A stretch of 64,000 nt of DNA from Engraulis encrasicolus (Eukaryota > Chordata > Actinopteri > Clupeiformes > Engraulidae): NCBI RefSeq assembly GCF_034702125.1, contig NC_085868.1, forward strand, positions 46,472,264 to 46,536,263, written 5' to 3'. The notes beneath the pieces were generated by a model that did no database searches, was not told the DNA's origin, and saw only the letters and a program-made list of their open reading frames with translations. The position numbers and the translations under genes are program-made. Numbering within the stretch: the stretch's first letter is position 1; every line of letters starts with the position of its first letter. Of the stretch, positions 34,461-45,554 are shown piece after piece.

Positions 34461-34827
34461 GTTTAGCCTACCTAGCCACCTGATTGTAGCCTGCATCCGG
34501 GTCAGAGAGTTGCAACAGTGAGAAACCTCTGAAAACACTGGCCAGTGTGGTCCGATGATCGTCTCTGTGCCTCGGTTTGATTGACGAGACCTTTGTGATG
34601 AAGTGTGTAGCGTTTTTGAAGTTGTTTATAGCGGGGAAACATCAGAAAATAATAGGCCTATAATTGGCCCCGCCGTGATGCATTGGCTGCGTTTTTCGTC
34701 AAAAAGCTAAAAATTAGCTAACACCATAACGGCGCGGCATTGCCCAGAATGGCTCATCATTAGATACATTATGTGGCATGGGAAAGCGATGGTGAAACTT
34801 TCATTTTACGCCGGAACTATCCTTTAA

Positions 34828-35197
34828 CTGTGGTGTCCTGTTTAACTGATGCGGCGGCGTTATCTGTTGACCTAGCCGGTGTGACTAGTACATTGAGGTT
34901 GACAGTACGCCCGGCGAGTCTGCGGGGTCGACGAGTGGTGGACCGGATGGATTTTATGGCTGTGGAGTCATCGAAGTTGAAGGTCCGACGAGATCCCCGA
35001 TGTGTGTATCTCCGTCGAGGCAGGAGGGCGATGTCCGAATGCAGGTGTAGCGTTGGAGGTGGAGGGACAGCCAGGTAGCCACGTAACCGAAGGAGCTCAG
35101 CAGCCGAGTATTGGAGCAGACCAGAAGCAGGATGGTAGAGGAGGCACAGTACAATCCAGGCGAGTAAAGACCAGATAAAGTACTTGTCCAACCGCAT
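34828..35197 (-). pseudogene. 5' coding part of the L2 LINE
   Basis: About 123 codons from an ATG at 35197 encode a hydrophobic start (residues about 7-20) and a basic stretch with RGSRRTFNFDD and RRPRRLAGRTVN. These resemble the pre-endonuclease region of fish L2 elements as I recall them. It stops being LINE-like exactly at the TTAA (34824-34827). Its codon phase matches the LINE frame beyond 32610. Confidence 0.75.
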
Positions 35198-35514
35198 TGT
35201 GAACCGCGACAGTCATAAAAGCAGGTTCTAAAGTTCCAGGGTTGGTTAAAAAAGTAAAAGGCTCAACCGGATAAAACCGGAGACAACATCTGGGAAAACT
35301 CACGACAGAGCAGAGCAGCCTTTTTTAGATGACGAGCAGACGTTAAAACGTCTAAAACTTGCAGAGTATAATAAAAATATATATATATATGTCAAAAATA
35401 AAAAAAGAATGATTGAACGAGTAAAATCTATCACTTCCTTAAAAACTTAATAAAAATAAACAATACCCTAGGCGGAGCGGCGCAAGACTCGCCAGCGTCC
35501 CCGTTGCTAGGTAA

Positions 35515-36407
35515 CCGTAATATAGGCCTTCTTCACATAACATTTATTTAACCTGTCTTTTTCTTCTTAACTCTTCTTCACATAATATTTTGGGAAAAAG
35601 GCCATTTTCAGTCCTCATTGATTTTCACATCAGCCTGTATTTTTCATATCACCTCTGAGTCAGTGGAAATACCAAGTTCACCAGTAAACGACACATTTCC
35701 AAGTAGACATTCAGATTTACAGTATGTCTTCCACCGCATCATTTTGCCGGCAACACAAAGAAAACAGCTGTAAATGATCAAAAGTTGACATGGGCAGTCA
35801 TCTTTATTGTTTCCTTCATAGCTTGCTTGACCAAAACAGTAAGCTGGTTTGAAATGTCAGCACAGTTCCAACACATCAACTTACAACAATGTACTTTTTT
35901 GTGTGTATATTTTTNNNNNNNNNNNNNNNNNNNNNNNNNNNNNNNNNNNNNNNNNNNNNNNNNNNNNNNNNNNNNNNNNNNNNNNNNNNNNNNNNNNNNN
36001 NNNNNNNNNNNNNNCTCTCTCCCCGTTCCTCTCTCTCTGTCTCTTTGGTCGGTTTGTTAAAATATTTTACAGAGTGTGAGATAGAGTCGGGGTGAGCACT
36101 GTGTGGCCCGGTTAGAGCCAGATTACTGTCTCTCGCATTCGAGGTATTCCATTTTCCATGATCATTTATGAGGCTTTGAGTGTGAATGATGTTACTGTCG
36201 GTTCAAAGCCTCGTCAAATGTGAATGGCCTTATCTTGATGACAGCACAGGGCATATCAGAGATGTGTTCAGCGGGGTATTTCTGTGAATCGTTCAAAAAG
36301 GGGAAAAGCAGTCGGGAAAATTACAAATCTAATCGGGGGTGGTGTCATAATAGATCATTCTGCATGTCGTTAACACAGGTCATCACCCCTGCTGATCTGC
36401 AAAGTAT
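35515..36407. other. Non-coding, includes a 100-base assembly gap
   Basis: The run of N covers 35915-36014 and is followed directly by a (CT)n-rich stretch, so the gap probably hides a collapsed microsatellite. Open frames crossing the gap are meaningless. No gene is seen. Confidence 0.8.
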
Positions 36408-36415
36408 TCACCAAG

Positions 36416-36695
36416 CATGGCCGTGACTACCATTGAGGACACAGAGGTCATGTCCTCTGTATTTTTTTTCAGTAATATAAAATTTATGATGAAAATTGAT
36501 ATATGATCAACAATGATAAATTCAGTTTGTTTGCCACCCCCATTTATCTTCAAGGCAGTGATTAATGAAAACAAACTTAAGAGTTTGACTGAAGTGTTTT
36601 ATTCCAACTGAATGTGTTGCATTCTAAATGTACAGTATGCAGTACAGCCTGCAGTATTTAATCTCTATATTTGAAAATGTCTGGTTACGGCCCTG
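36416..36695 (-). mobile_element. hAT-type MITE, CAGGGCCGTAACC family (copy 2)
   Basis: The ends are CATGGCCGTGACTACC and GGTTACGGCCCTG. TCACCAAG lies exactly on both sides (36408-36415, 36696-36703). The sequence is an inverted relative of 26397-26749, with the same ATCATAT/GATATATGATCAAC interior. Confidence 0.93.
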
Positions 36696-36703
36696 TCACC
36701 AAG

Positions 36704-37467
36704 TGAAAATCATGCTGAAAAGTCAAATGAGGAATGCTTAAAAACAACAAATGATATATACTATATCATATGGTATACTGTATGATATGGTAGAAAGTGA
36801 TATCTAATGATAGGAAAACAAATTATATTTCAGATAAATAACTTAAAAGCACAACAAAGACAAAATACTTCCTGATCTTACACTCACATTTGACCATTTG
36901 AAAAAAACAAGATAAGTGTCAGGTTCTGATTGTATTTCTGGAAGAAAAAAAAAAGATTGCGTCTTTGATTATTCCTAGAATGTGATTAAGGATGAATAAA
37001 ATCCTTCATGGGATTCTGATGAATGAATGAATGAATGAACATACGAATAATTTCTGCCCTCTATATTAGTGCATGACTATACCGTATCCCTGCATCTGTG
37101 TGTTCTGGCTTTTTTATAATTCCACAGCCACAATGAAAGTGTGTATGCTTTTGCCCGCATTCTGGATTTATCCCCTCTCCATTCTCATATGCTGCTGTTG
37201 TTGCTGTCTGGCTCATCGTCATTATCCGTCTCCCCTTTCAGCTTAGCCGCGCAAACTGTTGACCGGGACGAGTGCGAGGTCAGCCCAAGCTCAAGCTCTC
37301 CTCCACGTGTACCCAATAATGCATTACTATTAGTTAAAGGATACAGCTATAGCAGCTTAGCCTGAAATATTGCATGCATTTTTTCTCACCAGTAATTGAT
37401 AAATATACACAAGCTGCTTTGCCAGAGCAGGAGATTTTAGTTTGAGCCCCAGTTATTGGCATTAGGG
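36704..37467. other. No gene recognised
   Basis: AT-rich sequence with a short (AATG)n run at about 37018-37038. Nothing else is assigned. Confidence 0.55.
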
Positions 37468-37481
37468 CACAGAGGGGATGA

Positions 37482-37634
37482 GGGTGACAGCTTCCGCTGG
37501 GCCCGGGATAAAAACATCTGAAAGGGCCCCAAACCCAATCTATACCATGTAATGGTGATCCAATAATGGGCCCCCTCTCTCCCTGGGCCCGGGACTAGTG
37601 ACCCCTTTGCCGACCCCCCCTGTCGGCATCCCTG
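37482..37634. mobile_element. hAT-type MITE related to 44711-44877, damaged left end
   Basis: The interior blocks (CGCTGGGCCC, CATCTGAAAGGGCCC, GTAATGG, TCTCCCTGGGCCC) match the copy at 44711. The right end CATCCCTG is intact, but the expected CAGGGCCGC start is missing. A 22-bp flank CACAGAGGGGATGAGGGTGA is repeated on both sides (37468-37489, 37635-37656) with one mismatch. Confidence 0.65.
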
Positions 37635-37703
37635 CACAGAGGGGATGAAGGTGACAAGGCTAAGCCCCTTTATTCAGGACCAGAGTGCTTATGTGTAGGC
37701 TTG

Positions 37704-37940
37704 CAGGGCTGGACTGGCCATCTGGCAGTGCGGGCATTTCCCGGTGGGCCCTCCACCCTAGTGGGCCCCTTTTTTTAGAAATGTTAAAACAAATATACAG
37801 ATTTTTTTCTTACATTTCTGAAAATAGGGACTCACGAGGGTGCGGGGCCTACCGGTAGGTCAGTTCTGTGCCGCTAGTTATGACGGGGCCCCTTTAAGCC
37901 AAAAGTGCCCGGGTCCTATTTCCCCCCCAGCCCAGCCCTG
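37704..37940. mobile_element. hAT-type MITE, CAGGGCTGGACTGG family (copy 3)
   Basis: The ends are CAGGGCTGGACTGG and CCCAGCCCTG. The flanking octamers TAGGCTTG and TGGGCTAG agree at 6 of 8. GCGGGCATTTCCCGGTGGGC is shared with copy 2. Confidence 0.8.
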
Positions 37941-38204
37941 TGGGCTAGACAGCAGTGTCTGCTGCTAGGTCCCTGTGATGGAGGAGTAGTCATCACTTGG
38001 GGCGTGGGTGCACTTTGACTGGCATGACAATGAGCATGGCTCTGCGTAGATAGTCAGAGTCAGAGTTTGAAACCTAAAAGGTTCAGGGTTGAGTTGAGTC
38101 TCAAAGGGCCTTCAACGCTGCTTAGTCAGGCCAAGAGCAATATAAATATTGTTTCTGATCTCCAGAAAAATCGGGAATTCTACACACTTTTTCGGGAACC
38201 AATG

Positions 38205-38625
38205 ACCTCTGAGCAGCTCCAAAAGTCATGGGTAGAGGCATGTTCAAGGCAGTGACATGGTTTAAGCAAAAACGTTCTATTGGGACTAACAAAATGTTTG
38301 GTTTAAACTTTAACACAGCATTTTCTGGCCTTGACCAGTAGCAAACCGAGGAAGGCGGGTCAGCCATGTCGTTTAGGAAACGTTGATTGTTATGCTCTAG
38401 GTCAGACCAAGTCTCAAAGAGGGAGAGAGAGATGGGTAGAGTTGCGTCTGTGGATAGGTTTTAAGAAACTTCAGTCCTTTTCAGTGACATCAAGGGACAT
38501 CAAGCCAACACGTTTCGGTCGCGATAAAGGACTTCTAACTTCGTTTCAGAGTGCTTCGGCCCCTCTCTCTGCTCTCTAAAAGTCTCAGAGAGATTTGAAA
38601 GTTGATGATAATCAGGCTACATCTC
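38205..38625. repeat. Dispersed repeat shared with 14190-14440
   Basis: GTTCAAGGCAGTGAC, GGTTTAAGCA, TTCTATTGGGACTAA, GGTCAGACCAAGTCTC and AATCAGGCTA occur in the same order as at 14190. This copy has about 170 bp of extra sequence, including purine-rich GGGAGAGAGAGATGGG, between the last two blocks. Confidence 0.7.
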
Positions 38626-40019
38626 GACTCCCCTTCGCAACACTTCCCTCTTTTGTATATTTCTCACATATGTATGTACAGTGACATGTTGCCGTATTAC
38701 CTGATAAATCAAGACGGCAGAGCTGTACTTACGGTACTATGTCTGATCCATCAGGAAATTCTGCACCGATAATTTAGGCTACAGAGTCAAATGCATGGGT
38801 GTAGTTGATGGCTGAAACACGTAATGACAAGGAAATAGCAAAATAAAAATGTTGAAAATTTAAAAATACCGATTTAAATTTTTTTCATTGAAATACACAC
38901 TAGTATTAAATTAATATGAATCCTAATATATTTTTGTAATACATTATTATTCCTGTTATATTTTTGCCTCCCTGATGCAACAGTCAAACTCCGGCCATGG
39001 CCAAACCTAATAGTCTTCTAGTTGGTTCAGCTCTCGAAATGTTGAAATTACACACTGCTGTATACAGCAAATGTACTGTAAACAGCCGTCTCAGTGGATC
39101 CCATTTCATTCCATATTTCTCACATGAATGAAAGGCCTCCTGGGAAACTCTGACTCCCATTGTCATTGTGACACAGCACATAAGTGTTCACTGCACACTG
39201 CACACAATTAAATTGCATTTATGCCTTACTTGTGCAAGAGTGCAGCCCCAAATGGCGCCCCGAGGGAGCCGTGTGGCAGGACGGTACCATGTTCAGAGTA
39301 TCTCAGTCATGGAGGAGGACATGGGAGAGCACTGGTTAATTACTCCACCCACCAACCTGGCGGGTCGGGAGCATACCTATCAACCATCCCTAATTTCCTG
39401 GGAAACTCCCTAATTTTGACTCCTTTCCCGATTTCTTCCCGATTTGACATTTTTCAGGGAAATATCCCGGAGTTTTCACATTATCAAAAAACACAGTCGG
39501 TCCAGTAATTATACCCACGGCCCTGTCCGACGAGCCACACCCACTCTTGAAGAGAAAGACAGGGTGTCTTGCTTATCAAGCTCCCTGCCAGAAGATTGTA
39601 TGCCAGATGCCACCAAGAATTGAAGTTCCTTGAAAATACGAGCTGTCTGTCACCCTCGAGCTCCGTAGGCCTAGTTTTCTAGCGCTTGTGCGCCCACTCT
39701 TTTCCTCAGAAACCGTCAGTTCATGCAACGCATAAAACAGCCTCGGAACAGCGAATCATGCGAATAACCTAATCACAACCTGTAGGCTACCATCACGAAG
39801 TTTTGCACGAACAGACAACTTATGCGACAAAACAAGAGGAAACTCATTGCGCTCATTTCCTTGTTTTGTTTTCATTACATTGTTTTCCCACGCTGTAAAA
39901 CGTATTCTGAGGAATTTTAGACAGGACTGTCTTTGCACATGCGCTGTTGTGAAAAGCAGATAGAACGCATCGTTTCTGTCACCCCGTTGACTGTCAGAAT
40001 TTGGTCAATTTTTTTTAAA
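38626..40019. other. No gene recognised
   Basis: A hAT-like end (CACGGCCCTG) occurs near 39519-39528 but no matching left end was fixed. The remaining sequence is unassigned. Confidence 0.45.
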
Positions 40020-40109
40020 AAAAAATTTCAAAATCGTTAAAGGGGGGGCTAATACTAATGTAGGGGGGGGGCTAAAGCCCCCCTAAAATAGGCCTAACGG
40101 CGGCCCTGG
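40020..40109. mobile_element. Right end of an unresolved hAT-like MITE
   Basis: GGGGGGGCTAATACTAATG, a mirrored GGGGCTAAAGCCCC and then GGCCTAACGGCGGCCCTG form a typical hAT-like right end. The left end was not found, so the start is only where the family-like sequence is recognisable. Confidence 0.4.
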
Positions 40110-40739
40110 CTACAAGTCTGACGCCCTAACCGCTGACCCATGACTGCCTACACTTACTGTGGTAACAGCCTCAATTTAACCACTTTTGCTTTCATACGCC
40201 AGCATTGCTGTTGGACTACCTGGTGTGACTCACAACCTGGTGCTGTAGTTTCTCTTTTCCGCCCACTTTAACTGCCCTTGCCTTCATACACGGCTGTGAA
40301 CGAGTTCACTTAGTCCATTCACTCAACGCTTCAGATGTCTGAGTGATAAAGGCCAATAAAGGAATGGTTCTGTGTTGGTTGGAAGGTGGCGTTGTCTCAT
40401 TGAGAAATCTGGCATTGAATATAAATATAGGAATTTTTTTCCCTTGCTCAAACCAGCTCATTTTGAAATAAAATAGAGTAATTTATCGCAACTTCATGAC
40501 GACCCAGTTATGGGGGCCCCCCTCAATTCTGGGCCCTGGACAAGAGACCCGTTTGCACCTCCCAACAGCGTGTTGAAGCTACTGTATCTAAGGTGGTCTC
40601 CTGGAAGAGGGCTCTTGTTTCACAGAGACTCTGGCAGAGCAAAGGTGGTGTAAGGATCTACCTGCAACAGAAGAGAAAACACTCACCTTGCCACGATCCT
40701 GGAAAAAACTCTCAGTCTCCCTTGCCAACAAGCAGACGT
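40110..40739. other. No gene recognised
   Basis: Unique sequence. A stretch near 40146-40200 (ACTTACTGTGGTAACAGCCTC) recurs at about 41150-41200, so a short dispersed duplicate is present. Confidence 0.5.
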
Positions 40740-40769
40740 TAGCTCGCACAAACTTTCTGTCTGACTGTT

Positions 40770-41035
40770 TGTCTGTCTGCCAACCTCACTCCCTCCCTCC
40801 CTGCCTGCCTGCCTGTATCTGTCTGTCTGTCTCCCTACCCACCTGCCTGTGTCTGCCTGCCCACCTCCCTCCCTCCCTGCCTGCATGCTTGCCTGCCTGC
40901 CTATTTGCCTACCTGTCTGTATCTGTCTGTCTGTCTGCCTACCCACCTGCCTGTGTCTGCCTGCCCACCTCCCTCCCTCCCTGCCTGCCTGCCTGTCTGT
41001 CTGCCTGCCTACCTGCCTGTCTGTCTGTCTCTTTC
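40770..41035. repeat. Tetranucleotide array (CTGT/CTGC/CCTC) with about 106-bp higher order
   Basis: Tetranucleotide words are mixed, and the segment CCCACCTGCCTGTGTCTGCC is repeated about 106 bp apart (40838 and 40944). Leu/Cys/Pro- and Arg/Gln-rich open frames on both strands are artefacts. Confidence 0.93.
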
Positions 41036-41348
41036 TGCTTGGCTTTCTCTTGTACACAAACACATTCTCTCAAGCTGTGTGGTTTTCTCCAAGGTGTGAG
41101 AAAGTGAAAAACAGACCCATCAATATTGGCTTTCCCTGCTGCATCCCACCTACTGTGGTAACAGCCTCAATTTAACCACTTTTGCTTTTATACGCCAGCA
41201 TTGCAGCCCTCCCAAATTCAAACTGATTACTGGGCAGTGACGACCATATGATGCTTTTCAACTGATCATATGAGGGGGGTTCAGCACATGCACTGTGTAC
41301 ACAAGTGCATTGTGTAGCTAGCATTTTCCATTTTCCATATACTGTATG
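41036..41348. other. No gene recognised
   Basis: Includes the second copy of the GTGGTAACAGCCTCAATTTA stretch near 41155. Nothing else is assigned. Confidence 0.5.
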
Positions 41349-41350
41349 TA

Positions 41351-42937
41351 CAGTGAGTCCAATATGTATTTGATCCCTTGCTGATTTTGCCGGTTTGCCC
41401 ACTAATAAAGACATGATCAGTCTATAAATTTATGATAATATGTATTCAAACATGGAGAGACAGAATATCAAAAAGAAATTCCAGAGAATAACTTAAAATA
41501 ATATATTTTAATTTATTTGTATTTAATTTAGGCAAATAAGTATTTGACCCCTCTAGCTAAAGAAGATAAAGTGCTTTGTGGCAAAGTCCTAGTTGTCTAG
41601 CACTGAGGTCAGATGCTTCTTTTAGTTGATGACAATGTTTGTGCATATAGTAGATAGTAGTTTGTGCCTTTTTCTTTGCACATTATCTCTAAAACATTAA
41701 TAGTTTGTGGCTATATCTTGGTAAATGGGAGGTTCAGTTCTCTCCATAGAATTACTATAGAGTTAATATTTGGAGACTGTCTAGGCCAATTCACAACTTT
41801 AATATGCTTCTTATTGAGCCACTCCTTCGTTGCTTTGACTGTATGTTGTGTATTATTGTCATGTTGGGAGATCCAAAAATGGCCCACCCTTCAGTGTAGT
41901 GGTGGAGGGAAGGACGTTTGCACTCAGGATTGCACATTACATGTCTCCCTCCATCCATTCGTTGACTATGTGAAGTTTTCCTGTGCCTTGGCCAGACAAA
42001 CACCCTCAAACCATTATGATACCACTTTCACGCATGATGGTGAGGGTGTTCTTGGGATCATAGGCAGCTGTTCTCTTTCTCAAAACACATTGAATTGTGT
42101 TATTGCCAAACAGCTTGATTTTGGTTTCATCTGACTACAGCACCTCCTTATCATATCGTAAACCAGTCTGATGTCTGTTGGCAAACCTCAAGTGGGACTG
42201 CACAGGTTTCTTCTGAAGTAGAGGTACCATGTGTGCACTACAGGATTTTAAACCTCTGTGGCATTAAGTGCTACCAGTAGTTTTCTCAGTGATTTTGGTC
42301 CCAGTAGCTTTGATATCATTGCCTAGTTCCCGTACAGGTCTAGGGTGCTTTCTTTCTGTTCTCATGATTATCAAATCCCTACAAAAGGTCAAATCTTGTA
42401 TAGAACCCCAGACAGGCTGATGGATAGTCATTTTGTATTCCTCATATTTTGGAAGTAATGCATCAACAGCTGGGTCAATCTCTTTCTTGTGGCTTTGCAG
42501 CCCATTTAATCTTTGTTCAGGTCTAAAATCGTGTCTCTGATATCATTTGACCACTCTTTGATCTTTCCCATGCTGGTGAGGTTGTGTGACTGATTCACTC
42601 GTACTATGGACTGATTCTGCTGATTCAATGTGTCTTTTATGCATGTTAGTATGTACAGGTGTCTTTAATTCAGATGACAACTTGATCGGAAGTGACCATC
42701 TGGTCTCTGGGCCCGGAACTGTAATCAGTTGGCAGGGGATCAAATACTTATTTTGCTCGATGAAATGGAAATAAATTAATATATATTCTCTTCAGTTAAT
42801 TTCTGGATTTTCTTTTTGATATTCTGTCTCTCCATATTAGAATATATATTATCATAACATTTATTGACTGATCATGTCTTTGTTAGTAGGCAAACCAACA
42901 AAATCAGAAAGGGATCAAATACATATTGGACTCACTG
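41351..42937 (-). mobile_element. Degenerate Tc1-like transposon
   Basis: The left end CAGTGAGTCCAATATG and right end CATATTGGACTCACTG are inverted, with TA on both sides (41349-41350, 42938-42939). Inner sequence (CACTAATAAAGACATGATCA) is also mirrored near the right end. A decayed transposase is on the minus strand. At 1,587 bp it has the usual Tc1 length. Confidence 0.95.
41744..41866 (-). pseudogene. Tc1 transposase C-terminal relic
   Basis: Read on the minus strand from 41866, the frame gives QHDNN, HTVKATKEWL and KVVNWPRQSPN before a W at 41744. This matches the QQDN...KATKEWL...WPSQSPD block of Tc1 transposases, which carries the second catalytic Asp and precedes the Glu. Substitutions at conserved positions and frame breaks upstream show it is dead. 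Confidence 0.9.
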
Positions 42938-42939
42938 TA

Positions 42940-43257
42940 GCTAAATGTTGGTGATCTCCAAATGTTTTGTTGTCAAGGCAAGGTGATAATCCATGGTATG
43001 GGGCCTACCGTCCACTGCAATCGATGGGTGTAGAGACGTGTTTGTGCAACGCTGTGTGTCATTAACTCTTCCCAGCAAGCTGTGGCCCACTCTGCCATCA
43101 TAAGTGAAGGGGTCATGAGGAGAGAGAATGGCTGCATTCGTGACGGCGCACTGCTGCTGCGCAGGCTGCACAGTGTGCATGCGCAATGCGAAATTAGGAT
43201 GCATTCTGATTAGAAAAATGCATTGACGCTGAGCGCCCCACATTTTGGCTTGCATTG
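42940..43257. other. No gene recognised
   Basis: Unique sequence between two transposons. Confidence 0.5.
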
Positions 43258-43265
43258 CCCACGGG

Positions 43266-43455
43266 CAGTGGTGTAGTCTACTTTTTTATGGTGGGTATAC
43301 TGTATATTTGACCTTTTTTTGAAGTGGGTATGCTGTATATATTTGTGCTATTCAAAACAATGGATCAATCAATTTGAAGTGGGTATACTGAAATCCCTGA
43401 AATTTAGAAGTGGGTATACTCCGTATACCCGCGTTCTACGTAGACTACACCACTG
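43266..43455. mobile_element. hAT-type MITE with CAGTGGTGTAGTCTAC ends
   Basis: CAGTGGTGTAGTCTAC is mirrored exactly by GTAGACTACACCACTG. CCCACGGG flanks both sides (43258-43265, 43456-43463), an exact octamer duplication. The interior repeats GAAGTGGGTATACT. It is 190 bp. Confidence 0.95.
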
Positions 43456-43463
43456 CCCACGGG

Positions 43464-44211
43464 GACCCCGGTTTGGGTCCGGCCTGGGACCCTGCCCCAT
43501 ATCTCTCTCCCAGTCATTTCCTGTCTACTTCCACACTGTCCTATAATAATAAAGGCCAAAAAGCCCCCCAAAAAATGCTTTTGAAAAAGAAAGAAAAAAA
43601 AGAAAAGAAAAATGCCTTGAAATGGCAAAGTGCACCTGCGCAGGCTGCGCAGCAATGCGCCATCATGAACACGAACCCTGTTTACCGTGTCCATGACAAA
43701 AGGGAAGCTAGTGGGAGGTTATCGAAGGGGCGTCATGCTAGCAATTAACCTGACTGCCTAAAGCACAGCTTTATCTTCTAATGTGATGAAACACATACAG
43801 GGTACCGTATATCTGTGAGGTTCACGAGCTTTACAATTACGCAAATTGCAAAGGCTGCCCAGCACTTGACACTGCAGTGCAGACATGTTAAGCACTAAGC
43901 TGCTGTTAAGCATGTTATGACATTTGGCAGCTTGATTTATGTATAACCTGTAAAATGTATCGGATTAGAATTGTGCATTTAGTCCTTTTTCCTCTGCAGG
44001 TCAATTCAATTTGTTGTTTTTTTGTGTTACCATATTACCATAGCTGTTGTATCGAAACACCACAATCTGTACAGTTTCAATTTATTCCCATTCAAAGAGG
44101 CTTCTATAATCTGGCACATAAGACCTTTGTGAGTTTTAAAATGTATCATTTTAAAAACTAACATGAAATGAAAAAGCTGACACTGAATGGTCCAATGCTC
44201 TCCTTTCTAGG
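43464..44211. other. No gene recognised
   Basis: An A-rich stretch lies at about 43570-43612. No gene is supported. Confidence 0.55.
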
Positions 44212-44219
44212 CAAGTGAG

Positions 44220-44400
44220 CAGTGTTGCCAGATTGGGTGGTTACCCGCCCCAATTGGGCTGCTCAGGATGGCCTTCTGCGGGTAAAAAGGACCAATTTTT
44301 GGTCATAGAAACCAATAGAATTGTGCGGGCTTTAGTGCTTCCAGGCAGGTTTTGAGCATTTTTTTGGGCTGGAAATCATCAGACTCATCTGGTAACCCTG
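44220..44400. mobile_element. hAT-type MITE with CAGTGTTGCCAGAT ends
   Basis: The left CAGTGTTGCCAGAT and right ATCTGGTAACCCTG are imperfectly inverted, and CAAGTGAG flanks both sides exactly (44212-44219, 44401-44408). It is 181 bp and non-coding. Confidence 0.95.
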
Positions 44401-44710
44401 CAAGTGAGAATCTCCCCTCCACCTGAGGTGGGCGCCGCCTCTTTTAGTGTCAGCTGCTGGTGTCCTCTCTGTTGCTCTACCTCCTCTGTTTTGTTCCCCT
44501 ACAATAGAAGCATGCTAATTTGGATTTATCAGGATTCACCTGGCAGAGCTGCCGCCTGGGGTTTCCCCACTCTGGCTTTTAGTTTTGCTATTGGGGGGTC
44601 GTCGTGGAGAGTAATCGCTCTCTTGCCATCCAGGGCAGATCTACTGTGAAATTCTCTCCTTTTCACCAATTGTAATGGCAGTAAAGGTAGCAGGGGAGGT
44701 GGTACTGCAC

Positions 44711-44877
44711 CAGGGCCGCTGACAGCTTTCGCTGGGCCCAGAACAAAGTCATCTGAAAGGGCCCTCTACCCAATACATAAAATGTAATGGGGGACCCAAT
44801 TGTGGGCCCCTTATCTCCCTGGGTCCAGGACAACACAGCCCTTTGTCCCCGCCCCGGGCCTGAGTTTGATATCCCTG
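44711..44877. mobile_element. hAT-type MITE, CAGGGCCGCTGACAG family
   Basis: It begins CAGGGCCGCTGACAGC and ends GGGCCTGAGTTTGATATCCCTG. Relatives are at 10677-10743 and 37482-37634. Flanking octamers do not match, so the copy may be rearranged at one edge. Confidence 0.65.
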
Positions 44878-45546
44878 CTGTAGGGGAGGGCCAAGTGTGC
44901 CGCCGGGGAGGCTGAGGAGAAAAGACCCCTTCAGCCGAACCTGATACCGACATGGACGGAGGCCATATGCAAGCTTCCATTTTGTTTCTAACAGAGGTGG
45001 ACTTGATTTCAAAACACCTTTAAAAGACTGTCTACGTAGTATTTAGAATGCTTCACTGCTATACAAGAGCTGACTGTGTGTAGGCTCTACCTTCAAAATG
45101 TCAAAAAGATGTCCATAGAATTGTAACAATATCAAATAATACAAATATTTTCAAATTCATTCTTTAAAACACAGCATTCAGTATTCACTTGCCTATTTAT
45201 TATATCGCCTAAAAGGAAGACAATTTGATATTAGGCTTTTTATTCTGTTATGAAAGAAATTAGTTAAGAATAGAATATTATACTAAGTTCAACTGAAGAC
45301 ATATTGAATTAGAAGTAGAATATAGGCCAGTCAGGGGCCCTATTCATCTCAACATGCGATTCCCTCGTGCAAAGCTGAAGACGATTTCTCCCCCAATCCA
45401 TCTACGTTACTTAATGAGTGAAGAGGATTGGAACCCCATCAAATTGAAAATCCCTGGACAGCCACCACTGGAATATGAATTAAGTTTAATTTCACTTCCC
45501 TTGAGAGAAAAGGCCTCTGGGTCCTGGAGCATACTACAGTGGGCTA
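44878..45546. other. No gene recognised
   Basis: AT-rich unique sequence. Confidence 0.5.
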
Positions 45547-45554
45547 AGTACTAA

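Larger units (their letters stand above)
32611..34823. mobile_element. Kolobok-like non-autonomous element with inverted THAP-bearing arms
   Basis: It is flanked by TTAA (32607-32610, 34824-34827). The ends are AGGATAG(GA)TTCCGGCG and the inverse, so the outermost motif is TTAAAGGATAG. Arms of about 500 bp are near-identical inverted copies: 32611-32927 plus 33417-33675 on the left, about 34310-34823 on the right. The left arm is interrupted by a 481-bp MITE. Both arms include the start of a THAP-domain exon. TTAA targets and THAP fingers together point to the Kolobok superfamily by family knowledge. No transposase catalytic domain is present. The unique centre is about 33676-34309. Confidence 0.8.
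29690..35514 (-). mobile_element. L2-clade LINE, split by a nested transposon
   Basis: The minus strand encodes an apurinic-type endonuclease and reverse transcriptase. The 3' tail (29690-29760) has the CCTTGAGTTTTTTGAAAGGCGC motif in its minus-strand form, as in L2 tails. The 5' part lies at 34824-35514 and the rest at 29690-32610; the 2,213 bp between them is a Kolobok-like element. The reading frame resumes in phase across the TTAA target. The 5' end near 35514 is estimated from where GC-rich leader sequence stops. A frameshift in the reverse transcriptase inactivates it. Confidence 0.9.

Noticed and set aside
35785..36095. Open frames spanning the N run
   Set aside because: They are open only because unknown bases give no stop codons.
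40683..41175. Open frames of up to 139 codons rich in Leu/Cys/Pro or Arg/Gln
   Set aside because: They are translations of the tetranucleotide array and have no independent support.
41664..42134. 156-codon plus-strand open frame in the Tc1 element
   Set aside because: It is antisense to the decayed transposase, whose conserved KATKEWL block reads on the minus strand.
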